A stretch of DNA of 64,000 nt, taken from positions 3,100,001 to 3,164,000 of the forward strand of contig NZ_CP194171.1 of assembly GCF_050908845.1 (NCBI RefSeq). The letters run 5' to 3'. The stretch's first letter is position 1; every line of letters begins with the position of its first letter. The notes under the pieces are model-generated. The model did no database searches. It was not told where the DNA came from and was given only the letters and a program-made list of their open reading frames with translations. The DNA is from Marinobacterium_D sp050908845 (GTDB lineage: Bacteria > Pseudomonadota > Gammaproteobacteria > Pseudomonadales > Balneatricaceae). A program made the translations under genes and the position numbers. Of this stretch, positions 26,690 through 35,738 are shown piece after piece.

Positions 26690-27763
26690 ATGAGCCGTTT
26701 TCACACACTGGAAGTTTCCGACGTGCGTCAGGAAACTCGCGACGCCATCTCTATCGCTTTCGCCGTACCGCAGGAACTGCAGGGCGACTATCAATACCGT
26801 GAAGGCCAACACCTGGTGTTGCGTACCGAGATCGATGGTGAGGAGGTGCGCCGCTCTTACTCCATCTGCTCCTCCCCGGCCGACGAAGAGATCCGTATCG
26901 CCGTCAAACGTATCTCCGGCGGTCTGTTTTCCAACTACCTGAACGATCGCGCCCGTAAGGGGATGAGCATCGAAACCATGCCACCCGCCGGTCACTTCAA
27001 TATCGACCTGGATCCGAGCCGGGCCGGGCATTATCTGGGCGTTGCCGCCGGCAGTGGAATCACCCCGATCTATTCGATCATCAAGACCACGCTGGAAACA
27101 GAGCCCAACAGTGAGTTCACGCTGTTCTACGGCAACCGGGCCACCGCCAGCACCATCCTGCGCGAGCAGCTGGAAGACCTTAAAAACCGCTTCATGGAAC
27201 GCTTCAACCTGGTCTATGTAATGACCCGTGAGCAGCAGGATATCGACCTGTACAACGGCCGCATCGATGGCGACAAGTGCAAGGCACTGTTCGACCACTG
27301 GCTGGATGTCCCCAACCTAACCGCGGCCTTCCTGTGCGGCCCCCAGACCATGATCGAAACCGTCCGCGACCAGCTGGAGGGGCATCAGCTTGACCGCTCC
27401 CGCATCCATTTCGAACTGTTCGCTACCACCGGCGGCAACAGGGCGCGCAAACATCATGAGCCTCAGGCCGAAGGCAAGGTACAGATGTGCGACGTCACCG
27501 TGATCTCCGACGGCCGTCAGATCAGCTTCGAACTGGGCCGTGACACCGACAACGTACTTGACGCCGGAAACGCCCATGGCGCCGACCTGCCCTACTCCTG
27601 TAAGGCCGGGGTCTGCTCCACCTGCCGGGCCAAAGTGGTTGAGGGTGAGGTCGAGATGGACGTCAACTTCGCGCTGGAAGATTACGAGGTGGAAGCCGGC
27701 TACGTGCTGTCGTGCCAGTGCTACCCGGTTACCGACAAGGTGGTCCTGGATTACGACCAGTAA
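26690..27763 (+). CDS. paaE: 1,2-phenylacetyl-CoA epoxidase, reductase subunit E
   Basis: 357 aa. FAD/NADPH reductase module first (RRSYSICSSP, GVAAGSGITPIYSIIK, AFLCGPQTMIETV), then a plant-type 2Fe-2S domain with CKAGVCSTCRAKVVEG and LSCQC. Passes electrons from NADPH to the PaaA di-iron centre. AGAGA site before the ATG; 40 bp after paaD. Confidence 0.96.
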   Translation: MSRFHTLEVSDVRQETRDAISIAFAVPQELQGDYQYREGQHLVLRTEIDGEEVRRSYSICSSPADEEIRIAVKRISGGLFSNYLNDRARKGMSIETMPPAGHFNIDLDPSRAGHYLGVAAGSGITPIYSIIKTTLETEPNSEFTLFYGNRATASTILREQLEDLKNRFMERFNLVYVMTREQQDIDLYNGRIDGDKCKALFDHWLDVPNLTAAFLCGPQTMIETVRDQLEGHQLDRSRIHFELFATTGGNRARKHHEPQAEGKVQMCDVTVISDGRQISFELGRDTDNVLDAGNAHGADLPYSCKAGVCSTCRAKVVEGEVEMDVNFALEDYEVEAGYVLSCQCYPVTDKVVLDYDQ

Positions 27764-27802
27764 GCCGTCCCTGCACTCGATCGATTTAAAAGGTTTAGAT
27801 TT

Positions 27803-29848
27803 ATGAAATTGAAGAGCTATATCAACGGCCAATGGTGCGAAGGTACCGACAACGGCACGGAAGTCTTCAATGCCGTTAACGGTGAAAGCGTCTGCTCCGT
27901 CAGCAGCAGCGGAATCGACTTCAGCGACGCCGTTCGCTTCGCCCGTGAGCTCGGCGGTCCTGCGCTACGTAAAATGACCTTCCACGAGCGCGCCAACGCG
28001 CTCAAGGCTGTCGCCAAACGGTTGATGGAGAACAAGGAAGAGTTCTACCGCATCTCTGCCTGGACCGGTGCCACCCGCACTGACAGCTGGGTGGATATCG
28101 AGGGCGGTATCAGCACCCTGTTCACCTACTCCAGCCTGGTGCGCCGGGAATTACCCAACGAGACCTTCCTGGTAGAGGACGACGCGGTAAAACTGTCCGC
28201 CAAGGGCTCCTTCATCGGCCGCCACGTACTGGTGCCCAAAGAAGGGGTTGCAGTCCATATCAACGCGTTCAACTTCCCCTGTTGGGGCATGCTCGAAAAA
28301 ATTGCACCCAGCCTTGCTGCGGGTGTTCCGGTGATCGTCAAACCGGCAACCGCTTCGGCCTACCTGACCGAAGCAATGGTGCGCGACATCATCGACAGCG
28401 GCCTGCTGCCGGAAGGCTCAATCCAGCTGATCTGCGGTAGCGTCGGTAACCTGCTTGACCTGCTTAACGAGCAGGACGTAGTGACCTTCACCGGCTCCGC
28501 CTCTACCGGCCAGAAACTGCGCAGCCATCCGAATATCATCGCCAACTCCATTCCCTTCACCATGGAAGCGGACTCACTCAACTCCAGCATTCTCGGCGCC
28601 ACCGTGGAGCCGGGCTCCCCGGAGTTCGATCTCTACATAAAAGAGGTCGCGCGCGAAATGACCGTGAAGGCGGGCCAGAAATGTACCGCCATCCGCCGCG
28701 CCATCGTACCGCGCAACCGGGTCGATGCCGTTGCTGAAGCGCTGAAAGCCCGGCTGGATAAAACCACCCTTGGCGATCCGTCTGTGGAAGGCGTGCGCAT
28801 GGGGCCGCTGGTGGGACGCAGCCAGGTGGACGATGTCTGGAGCAAGGTCGAAACACTGCGGGAAAGCTGCGAACTTATCCATGGCGGCACACGTGATTTT
28901 CAGGTTACCGGCGCCAATGCCGACACAGGTGCCTTTTTCCCGTCGACCCTGCTCTACGCCGACCAACCGCTGCAAAGCGACGCGCCCCACAGCGTGGAAG
29001 CATTCGGTCCGGTCTCTACACTGATGCCCTACGACGACCTGGATCAGGCGATCAGAATCGCCAAGCTTGGCAAGGGGAGCCTGGTGGGCTCCATCGTTAC
29101 CGGCGACAACCGTGAAGCGCGGGACCTGGCACTGGGCTGCGCCTCCTACCATGGCCGCCTGCTGATACTCAATGCCGACTGCGCCAAGGAGTCTACCGGT
29201 CACGGTTCGCCGCTACCGACCCTGGTTCATGGCGGCCCCGGACGCGCCGGCGGCGGCGAGGAACTGGGCGGCCTGCGCGCGGTGAAACACTACATGCAGC
29301 GCACCGCGATTCAGGGTCACCCGACCACACTCACGGCAATCACCAACGAATTCAATCCGGGTTCCGAGCAGATAAAGGATCTGGTGCACCCGTTCCGCAA
29401 GTACTTCGAAGAGCTGCAGATCGGCGAAACGCTGATTACGCACCGCCGCACGGTCACCGAAGCGGATATCGTCAACTTCGGCTGCCTCTCCGGCGACCAC
29501 TTCTACGCTCATTTCGATGAGCTGGCAGCGAAAGACTCCATGTTCGGCAAGCGGGTAGCGCACGGCTACTTCGTAATCTCTGCCGCTGCCGGAATGTTCG
29601 TTGAACCATCCCCGGGTCCGGTTCTGGCTAACTACGGCATGGAGAATCTGCGATTTGTTGAGCCGGTGGGCATCGGCGATACGATTCAGGTTCGGCTGAC
29701 CTGCAAGCAGAAGATCAAGAAAGATCGCCGCTCGGAGGAAGAGCAACCCAATGGGGTTGTGGTTTGGGACGTGGAAGTACGCAACCAGCATGATGAGCCT
29801 GTCGCCCTGTACAACATCATGACACTGGTCGCACGGAAAGAAGAGTAA
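27803..29848 (+). CDS. paaZ: PaaZ, oxepin-CoA hydrolase / semialdehyde dehydrogenase
   Basis: 681 aa fusion. N-terminal ALDH domain (about 1-520): FTGSASTGQKL, Glu in TMEADSLNSSIL, nucleophile in KAGQKCTAIRRAIV. C-terminal MaoC-like hydratase domain (about 530-681) with VNFGCLSGDHFYAHFDE and RVAHGYFVISAAAG. It opens oxepin-CoA and oxidises the resulting aldehyde. Both domains look intact, so PaaN is not filling a gap. Confidence 0.96.
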   Translation: MKLKSYINGQWCEGTDNGTEVFNAVNGESVCSVSSSGIDFSDAVRFARELGGPALRKMTFHERANALKAVAKRLMENKEEFYRISAWTGATRTDSWVDIEGGISTLFTYSSLVRRELPNETFLVEDDAVKLSAKGSFIGRHVLVPKEGVAVHINAFNFPCWGMLEKIAPSLAAGVPVIVKPATASAYLTEAMVRDIIDSGLLPEGSIQLICGSVGNLLDLLNEQDVVTFTGSASTGQKLRSHPNIIANSIPFTMEADSLNSSILGATVEPGSPEFDLYIKEVAREMTVKAGQKCTAIRRAIVPRNRVDAVAEALKARLDKTTLGDPSVEGVRMGPLVGRSQVDDVWSKVETLRESCELIHGGTRDFQVTGANADTGAFFPSTLLYADQPLQSDAPHSVEAFGPVSTLMPYDDLDQAIRIAKLGKGSLVGSIVTGDNREARDLALGCASYHGRLLILNADCAKESTGHGSPLPTLVHGGPGRAGGGEELGGLRAVKHYMQRTAIQGHPTTLTAITNEFNPGSEQIKDLVHPFRKYFEELQIGETLITHRRTVTEADIVNFGCLSGDHFYAHFDELAAKDSMFGKRVAHGYFVISAAAGMFVEPSPGPVLANYGMENLRFVEPVGIGDTIQVRLTCKQKIKKDRRSEEEQPNGVVVWDVEVRNQHDEPVALYNIMTLVARKEE

Positions 29849-30136
29849 CGTTAAAAGCCGTTCTGGGGCAGCCTCTCCAAGCGCCCCAGTCACAAATAAA
29901 AACACACCACTTCACGCACAGCCACATAAAAAGTCACATAAAATTAGCATTAAAATAAACCTAATTAATTGTTAAATAACAAAATAATTTAACAATCGAT
30001 AAAACTTCGTATTTTTATGACACATTATTTGATATTGGATGTTTATTTTTGTATCAATTGATGTAGATTAAATCCCAGGCAAAAAAACAACGCCTGCCGC
30101 TCAAAGAACACCGACAACTATAAGAAGGACAGTTCG
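29849..30136 (+). promoter_or_regulatory. paaZ-dctP spacer: hairpin and AT-rich promoter region
   Basis: 288 bp. A GC hairpin CTGGGGC / GCCCCAG (29863-29889) follows paaZ, with no T-run. The rest is strongly AT-rich and should hold the TRAP promoter. TGATAT ... GTATCA at about 30030-30056 resembles the PaaX half-sites but with a 15-bp gap in place of 27. Confidence 0.4.
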
Positions 30137-31183
30137 ATGAACATCAAAAAAACGCTCGCAGCTCTGGCACTGCTTCTTCCCTTCAACTCAATGCCGGCAT
30201 CAGCAGCCACACAGATGACGGTTGCCACCTGGCTTCCGCCAACCCACCCGCAAAACACCACCGTCCTGCCGACCTGGGGCAAGTGGATCGAAGAAGCCAC
30301 TGAAGGACGGGTCACACTCAAACTCGAATACAACATGGGCCACCCCAAAGACCTGTTCACACTGGTTGAAGATGGCGTGGTCGATGCGAGCTGGACTTTT
30401 CACGGTTATGTGCCCGGCCGCTTCCGTCTGACCCAGATCGTCGAACAGCCCGGACTGGGCGCCAACGCTGAAGCCGCTTCTGTGGCCTACTGGCGGGTAT
30501 ATGACAAGTACTTCAGCGACGCTCAAGAGCACGACGGCCTCACCTTGCTGGGACTGTTTACCCACGCACCGGGCCAGATTCAGACCGCCAAGCCTATCGG
30601 TAGCCTGGCCGATCTCGAAGGCATGAAGATCCGCCTCGGTGGCGGCATTCAGAGCGAACTGGGTGAACTGATGGACGTTACCCCGGTCAACGCGCCCGCG
30701 TCGAAGGTCTACGAAATGATGCAGCAGGGCGTGATCGACGGCACCTTCCTGCCCGTCTGCGAACAGAAAACCCTGCGTCTGAGTGAAGTGGCCACCAACC
30801 TCACTCTCCTGCCGGGCGGGATGTACCTGGGTAGTTTCGCCATATTCGCCAACCCGGACTTTCTCGATAGCCTGGAGCCCCGTGACAAGGAAGCGATCCT
30901 GAAGTTATCCGGCGAAAAGCTGTCACAGCTGGCCGGCCACGTATGGGATCAGTGCGGTATCGATGCGCTCCAGGCCAGCCGGGAGACCGGTGTCAACATC
31001 GTTGAAGTCACCAGCGACGACCCCATGGCCAAGCAGTTTGATACGCTGACTCAAGATCTGGATAACGTCTGGACTCAGTCTGTATCCGATCGCACCGACG
31101 CTGCGGCCGCCGCACTGACAGAACTTCGCGAGACTGCTCGGGAGTATCAGTCCGGCGTTCAGTCTGACATTGCCGAAAACTGA
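30137..31183 (+). CDS. TRAP transporter solute-binding protein (DctP family)
   Basis: 348 aa. Signal peptide (MNIKKTLAALALLLPFNSMP ... ASAA). Periplasmic DctP fold with LPPTHPQNTTVLPTWGKWIEE, LADLEGMKIRLGG and YEMMQQGVIDGTF, the last two around the conserved Arg that salt-bridges a carboxylate ligand. Located between paaZ and paaX, so a phenylacetate or related aromatic acid is the likely cargo; this is inference. GAAGGA lies upstream. Confidence 0.9.
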   Translation: MNIKKTLAALALLLPFNSMPASAATQMTVATWLPPTHPQNTTVLPTWGKWIEEATEGRVTLKLEYNMGHPKDLFTLVEDGVVDASWTFHGYVPGRFRLTQIVEQPGLGANAEAASVAYWRVYDKYFSDAQEHDGLTLLGLFTHAPGQIQTAKPIGSLADLEGMKIRLGGGIQSELGELMDVTPVNAPASKVYEMMQQGVIDGTFLPVCEQKTLRLSEVATNLTLLPGGMYLGSFAIFANPDFLDSLEPRDKEAILKLSGEKLSQLAGHVWDQCGIDALQASRETGVNIVEVTSDDPMAKQFDTLTQDLDNVWTQSVSDRTDAAAAALTELRETAREYQSGVQSDIAEN

Positions 31184-31192
31184 GGCAGTCGC

Positions 31193-31711
31193 ATGCAATT
31201 CACCCAATGGCTCTATCAGCACTATCCCGAGAAGGGCCCTATGGCATGGCTGGCGTTTCTGCTTGAAGCGCTGGCCGGCGCCATCATGCTGGCCCTGGTA
31301 CTGCTTACCTGCTTTGACGTTGCAGGGCGTTACTTCTTCGGTAACGCCTTGGACGGCTCCACCGAAATGACCGAGATTGCGCTCGCCATCATCGTCTTTG
31401 CAGAGATTCCCGTTATTACCTGGCGCGGTACGCATGTGGTGATTGACCTGCTGGACGGCGTTTTCGGACGCTGGGTCAAAGTACTGGAAACCCTCTCTGC
31501 GCTGCTGATCAGCGCGATGCTCTACGTACTTGGCGACACCGTAATGACACAGGCGGAGCGCTCGCTGCGTCGCGAAGTCACCACCGAGTATCTGCACGTA
31601 CCGGTAGGCGACATCATGCAGTACATCGGCTTTATGTGCTGGCTCAGCGCGGCGTGCACTCTGGGCTGGGGTATCTACTACATCTTCATTCGCCGTAAAC
31701 AAACCGCTTAA
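31193..31711 (+). CDS. TRAP transporter small permease (DctQ family)
   Basis: 172 aa with four transmembrane helices, including LAGAIMLALVLLTCFDVAGRY and the conserved TEMTEIALAIIVF and MQYIGFMCWLSAACTLGWG. It partners with the large permease downstream. Starts 9 bp after the binding-protein gene. Confidence 0.92.
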   Translation: MQFTQWLYQHYPEKGPMAWLAFLLEALAGAIMLALVLLTCFDVAGRYFFGNALDGSTEMTEIALAIIVFAEIPVITWRGTHVVIDLLDGVFGRWVKVLETLSALLISAMLYVLGDTVMTQAERSLRREVTTEYLHVPVGDIMQYIGFMCWLSAACTLGWGIYYIFIRRKQTA

Positions 31712-31761
31712 TCGTAACAGCGATAACAACAATAAGAATCCTCGCAGGAGGTCTCCCGGCC

Positions 31762-33090
31762 ATGACTATCGCCTTAATCAGTTTCGCTATCCTACTACTG
31801 CTGATCATCGTTCTACGCATGCCACTGGCGTTTGCCATGGCGCTGGTGGGCGTGCTCGGCTTCGCCTGGCTATCCGGTCTGAATTTCGACAACCTGATGA
31901 CCTTCCGCTGGAATGGATCTCTGGCCATGGCGTCATCCAGGGTTATAGCAACCGCTCAGGAATACAGCCTCTCGGTTATTCCTTTATTTATTCTTATGGG
32001 AAACCTGGTGACCCGCTCCGGTTTGTCGCATGAGCTTTACCGCGCTTCGCATGCCTTCCTGGGTCACTTCCGCGGTGGCCTGTCGATGGCCACCGTCGTC
32101 GCCTGTGGCGGCTTCTCGGCTATCTGCGGCTCCAGTCTTGCGACTGCTGCAACCATGTCCAAGGTTGCCATGCCCTCGATGCGTAAATACGGCTATGACG
32201 ACAGTCTGGCCAGTGCGTCTATCGCTGCCGGCGGTACCCTCGGCATCTTGATACCTCCCAGTGTCATTCTCGTCATTTACGGACTGCTGACCGAATCGAG
32301 TATCCGGGAGCTGTTCGCCGCCGGTTTTATCCCCGGCATGCTGGGCATCCTGCTTTATCTGGCGGCGGTGCGCTACATCGTCTGGCGCAACCCCGAAAAA
32401 GGCCCGTCAGGTGAACGTACAACCTGGGGCGACCGAATAGACGCTCTCAAGCAGGTACGCGGAATTCTCGGACTATTCGCGCTGGTAATGGGTGGCATCT
32501 ACCTAGGCGTATTCACGCCCACGGAAGCCGCCGGTATTGGCGCAGGCGGGGCCTTTATTATCGCCCTGTTGCGACGCTCGCTTAATTTCCGTGTCCTGTT
32601 CGAGCTACTTAACGACACAGGCCGTACGACCGCCATGCTGTTCAGCGTGGTCATAGGCGCACTGATATTCTCAAGCTTCATAACCCGTGCCGGGCTCCCG
32701 GAAGACCTACTCGCGCTGGTCACCAGTCTTGGTGTTTCGCCGATGCTGGTGATACTGGTGATTCTGCTGATATACGTCCTGCTCGGAATGGTTTTCGAGA
32801 GTCTATCGATGCTACTGCTCACGGTGCCGGTCTTCTTTCCTCTGGTACAGAGCCTGGGCTTCGATCCGATCTGGTTCGGCATTGTGGTCGTTGTCGTCAC
32901 TGAAATCAGTCTGATCACACCACCTGTCGGCATGAACGTGTTCGTGTTAAGCGCCGTCATGCCAGACGTTCGAACCGGCACGATTTTCCGAGGTATCACG
33001 CCGTTCTGGTGTGCCGATATCCTGCGCCTGGGACTGATCACCGGCGTTAGTTGGATTTCCCTGGCACTGCCACACATGCTTTACGGATAA
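31762..33090 (+). CDS. TRAP transporter large permease (DctM family)
   Basis: 442 aa with about 12 helices. Family marks: MPLAFAMALVGVLGF, SVIPLFILMGNLVTRSG, GGFSAICGSSLATAATMSKVAMP and GGTLGILIPPSVILVIYG, followed by FTPTEAAGIGAGGAF and a C-terminal LITPPVGMNVFV. Sodium-driven import. GCAGGAGG lies upstream of the ATG. Confidence 0.94.
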   Translation: MTIALISFAILLLLIIVLRMPLAFAMALVGVLGFAWLSGLNFDNLMTFRWNGSLAMASSRVIATAQEYSLSVIPLFILMGNLVTRSGLSHELYRASHAFLGHFRGGLSMATVVACGGFSAICGSSLATAATMSKVAMPSMRKYGYDDSLASASIAAGGTLGILIPPSVILVIYGLLTESSIRELFAAGFIPGMLGILLYLAAVRYIVWRNPEKGPSGERTTWGDRIDALKQVRGILGLFALVMGGIYLGVFTPTEAAGIGAGGAFIIALLRRSLNFRVLFELLNDTGRTTAMLFSVVIGALIFSSFITRAGLPEDLLALVTSLGVSPMLVILVILLIYVLLGMVFESLSMLLLTVPVFFPLVQSLGFDPIWFGIVVVVVTEISLITPPVGMNVFVLSAVMPDVRTGTIFRGITPFWCADILRLGLITGVSWISLALPHMLYG

Positions 33091-33098
33091 GCTGTTTC

Positions 33099-33126
33099 AG
33101 GTGGTCCTCAGGCCACCTTTTTTTTA
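33099..33126 (+). terminator. intrinsic terminator after TRAP genes
   Basis: Stem AGGTGG / CCACCT with an 8-nt loop followed by a run of eight T (to 33125). It ends the TRAP transcript before paaX. Confidence 0.9.
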
Positions 33127-33225
33127 TTTGAGCCTTGGGAATACCACATTCAGCGCCGGGTTTTCTCAGTGCTGGCCCGCGAGTAAACTACAACATACTA
33201 ATACACATAGGTTTTCCGGCACTTC

Positions 33226-34158
33226 ATGAGCAGCTCAACTCACCTCGATACACTGATCGAACAGTTTCGTAGTCAGCGTCCAATTCGTGGGGGCTCGCTT
33301 ATCATCACAATTTTTGGCGACTCGATCGTCCCTCGGGGCGGCACCGTCTGGCTGGGTAGTCTGATCAAGGTATTGGAACCCCTCGGCCTCAACCAACGTC
33401 TGGTGCGAACCTCCGTATTTCGCCTCAGCAAGGAAGAAAACTGGCTTAAGGCGGATCAAGTTGGCCGCCGTGCCTATTACAGTCTCACCATGCAGGGACA
33501 GCGCCGCTTTGATCAGGCATTCAAGCGAATTTATGTTCCTGCTGTGCAGGACTGGGACGGAAGCTGGAGCCTTGTGGTGTTATCCCAGGTTCCACCGGAG
33601 CAGCGCCAGCAGGTCAGGGAAGAACTTCACTGGATGGGCTTTGGCGCATTCGGCCCCACGCTACTGGCAGCCCCTCACTGTGACAGGCTTGAGCTGCGCA
33701 ATACACTGCAGGAAATGGGGGTGCTTGACAGCTCGATCCTGTTTGAGACGCCCGAAGGCCCGCAGCTATCATCCGATGCATTGCGAGCCCAGTCACGGGA
33801 ATGCTGGAACCTGGATCAGATCAATGAGGCCTATGGGAGCTTTCTGGATCGTTTTCGTCCTGTCTGGCAGGAACTCAGCAAGCAAAAACACCTCGCCCCC
33901 GAGGAGTGCTTTATTGCACGTACGCTATTAATACACGAATATCGCAAAGTACTCCTGCGTGACCCGCAACTACCTGCCGAGCTTCTCCCTGCCGACTGGG
34001 GCGGAACAGCAGCCCGTCAGCTGTGCCACAACCTCTACAATTTGGTGTGTAAAAAGTCGGAGCAATATATTGGCCAATGCATGGAAACGGCGGACGGGCC
34101 TCTGCCTCCACCGTCCCCCTCTTTCTACAAACGCTTTGGTGGGCTCAACGCGCAATAG
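33226..34158 (+). CDS. paaX: phenylacetate degradation repressor PaaX
   Basis: 310 aa. The N-terminal winged-helix part has IRGGSLIITIFGDSIVPRGG and LVRTSVFRLSKEENWL, the classic PaaX start; the rest (PAVQDWDGSWSLVVLSQVP, MGFGAFGPTLLAAPH) is the PaaX ligand and C-terminal domain. The family binds phenylacetyl-CoA, which releases it from paa promoters. A matching operator is seen at 23902-23940. It has its own gap after the TRAP terminator. Confidence 0.95.
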   Translation: MSSSTHLDTLIEQFRSQRPIRGGSLIITIFGDSIVPRGGTVWLGSLIKVLEPLGLNQRLVRTSVFRLSKEENWLKADQVGRRAYYSLTMQGQRRFDQAFKRIYVPAVQDWDGSWSLVVLSQVPPEQRQQVREELHWMGFGAFGPTLLAAPHCDRLELRNTLQEMGVLDSSILFETPEGPQLSSDALRAQSRECWNLDQINEAYGSFLDRFRPVWQELSKQKHLAPEECFIARTLLIHEYRKVLLRDPQLPAELLPADWGGTAARQLCHNLYNLVCKKSEQYIGQCMETADGPLPPPSPSFYKRFGGLNAQ

Positions 34159-34185
34159 CTTGCCCTCCCCAATACATTTAGTGCT

Positions 34186-34218
34186 AAAAAAAAACCGGGA
34201 GCCTATAGCTCCCGGTTT
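34186..34218. terminator. bidirectional terminator between paaX and the aldehyde dehydrogenase gene
   Basis: Stem ACCGGGAGC / GCTCCCGGT, loop CTATA. Minus-strand transcription meets nine T after the stem; plus-strand transcription meets TTTA. It serves the convergent genes. Confidence 0.88.
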
Positions 34219-34244
34219 AGTCGACTTTAGATACCGCTCCTAAA

Positions 34245-35660
34245 TCAGCCGCGATTGATACTCACCAGCTGTGGCGCGGTATATTCCAGCAGCCCCTCTT
34301 CACCGAACTCCACACCAAAGCCGGACATCTTGCAGCCACCGAACGGACAGTGCGGCAGGACTTCCGCGTGGTTGTTGATCCAGGCGGTACCGCACTCCAG
34401 GCGCATGGCGATCTCTTTGGCACGCTGGATATCGCTGCCCCAGACCGAGCCGCCGAGGCCGTTGACGTTATCGTTGGCGCGAGCGACTGCATCGTCAATG
34501 TTGCTGTAGCGGATCACCGGCAGTACAGGGCCAAACTGCTCCTCATCCACCAGCCGGGTACCGTCAGTGATGTCGGCCACAATAGTCGGCGGGTAGAAAT
34601 ATCCCTCGCCGGCCAGACGTTCGCCTCCGCTGAGTATCTTGGCTCCCCCGGCCCTGGCGTCGTCTACCAGTTCCATGACCAGTTCGAGCTGATTCTGGTT
34701 CTGGACCGGACCGAAGGTAACACCCGGCTCCAGGCCGGCGCCGACCTTCTGTTCCGCCGCAAGGGCGGCCAGCCGCTGGCACAGCTCGTCGTACTGGGAT
34801 TCATGCACGTAGAGTCGCTTGAGTGCCGCGCAGGTCTGGCCCATGTTGAGGAACGCTGTCTGGAAAATGGCCGGAGCCACCTTATCCAGGTCGGCATCCT
34901 CGAGCACGATGCCGGCGTCGTTGCCGCCCAGTTCCAGAGTCAGGCGCTTGAGGTTGTCGGCGGCACTGCGCATGATGCTCTGCCCCGTCGGTGTGGAGCC
35001 GGTGAATACGATCTTGTTGATGCCCGTATGGGCACTCATGCCACTACCAATACCACTCTCGCCTGTCACACTGTTCACAACCCCGGCCGGCACCACTTCA
35101 TTGATGATTTCGACCAGACGCAGGGTATTGAACGGCGTCAGTGAAGAGGGTTTGATCACCACGGTGTTGCGGGTACGCAACGCCGGCATCACATGCCATA
35201 CCGCGATCATCAGCGGCCAGTTCCAGGGCGTGATGGAACCCACCACACCCACCGGTTTGTGGTGAAGCTCCGCGAGACGGGCCTCGCTGTCTTCCACCAC
35301 CTTAACCGGGATCTCCAGCTCCGCAGCATAGCGGGTCCAGGCAACCGCACCACCTACTTCCATCTGCGCCAGCGCCAGGGGCTTGCCCTGTTCGTTGACG
35401 ACGATTTCGGCCAACTCGTCGGCGTTAGCTTCAATGCCGTCAGCGATCTTATGCAGCATTGCCTTTATTTCGTCATCCGGAGTGTGCTGCCAGGTTTTGA
35501 AGGCCTCGGTTGCCGCGGTCACCGCATCATCGAGCTGAGCCTTGGAGGCAGCAGGGCAGTCGGCAAACGCCTGGCCAGTGGCCGGGTTGATTACCGCAAA
35601 GGTACCCGCTTCACCCTTAAGGGAGCGTCCATTAATCATGAGGGCTGTACTTATAGTCAT
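34245..35660 (-). CDS. NAD(P)-dependent aldehyde dehydrogenase, probably phenylacetaldehyde dehydrogenase
   Basis: 471 aa ALDH. Asn in TPWNWPLMIA, general base in LTLELGGNDAGI, nucleophile in NMGQTCAALKRLYV, cofactor loop FTGSTPTGQS. Cytoplasmic, no signal. Position between the porin and paaX, in a cluster that oxidises primary amines to aldehydes and consumes phenylacetate, makes oxidation of phenylacetaldehyde (PeaE/PadA-type role) the best guess; other aldehydes are possible. AGAGGA is 8 bases before the ATG. Confidence 0.8.
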   Translation of the reverse strand: MTISTALMINGRSLKGEAGTFAVINPATGQAFADCPAASKAQLDDAVTAATEAFKTWQHTPDDEIKAMLHKIADGIEANADELAEIVVNEQGKPLALAQMEVGGAVAWTRYAAELEIPVKVVEDSEARLAELHHKPVGVVGSITPWNWPLMIAVWHVMPALRTRNTVVIKPSSLTPFNTLRLVEIINEVVPAGVVNSVTGESGIGSGMSAHTGINKIVFTGSTPTGQSIMRSAADNLKRLTLELGGNDAGIVLEDADLDKVAPAIFQTAFLNMGQTCAALKRLYVHESQYDELCQRLAALAAEQKVGAGLEPGVTFGPVQNQNQLELVMELVDDARAGGAKILSGGERLAGEGYFYPPTIVADITDGTRLVDEEQFGPVLPVIRYSNIDDAVARANDNVNGLGGSVWGSDIQRAKEIAMRLECGTAWINNHAEVLPHCPFGGCKMSGFGVEFGEEGLLEYTAPQLVSINRG

Positions 35661-35686
35661 GGGGCTAATCCTCTAAAACAGGAAAA

Positions 35687-35714
35687 CGGTGAACCGTAAT
35701 AGCAGTTCACCGTC
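35687..35714 (-). terminator. hairpin between porin and aldehyde dehydrogenase genes
   Basis: Perfect 9-bp stem ACGGTGAAC / GTTCACCGT with a 10-nt loop. On the minus strand it is followed by TTTCCTGTTTT. It is probably a partial terminator that lets some porin transcripts continue into the dehydrogenase gene. Confidence 0.6.
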
Positions 35715-35738
35715 CGTGGCTATTGCAGGTAATACGCC

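Noticed and set aside
30030..30056. Second full PaaX operator before the TRAP genes
   Set aside because: Half-sites are present but with a 15-bp gap in place of 27 and one weaker half; not enough to call.
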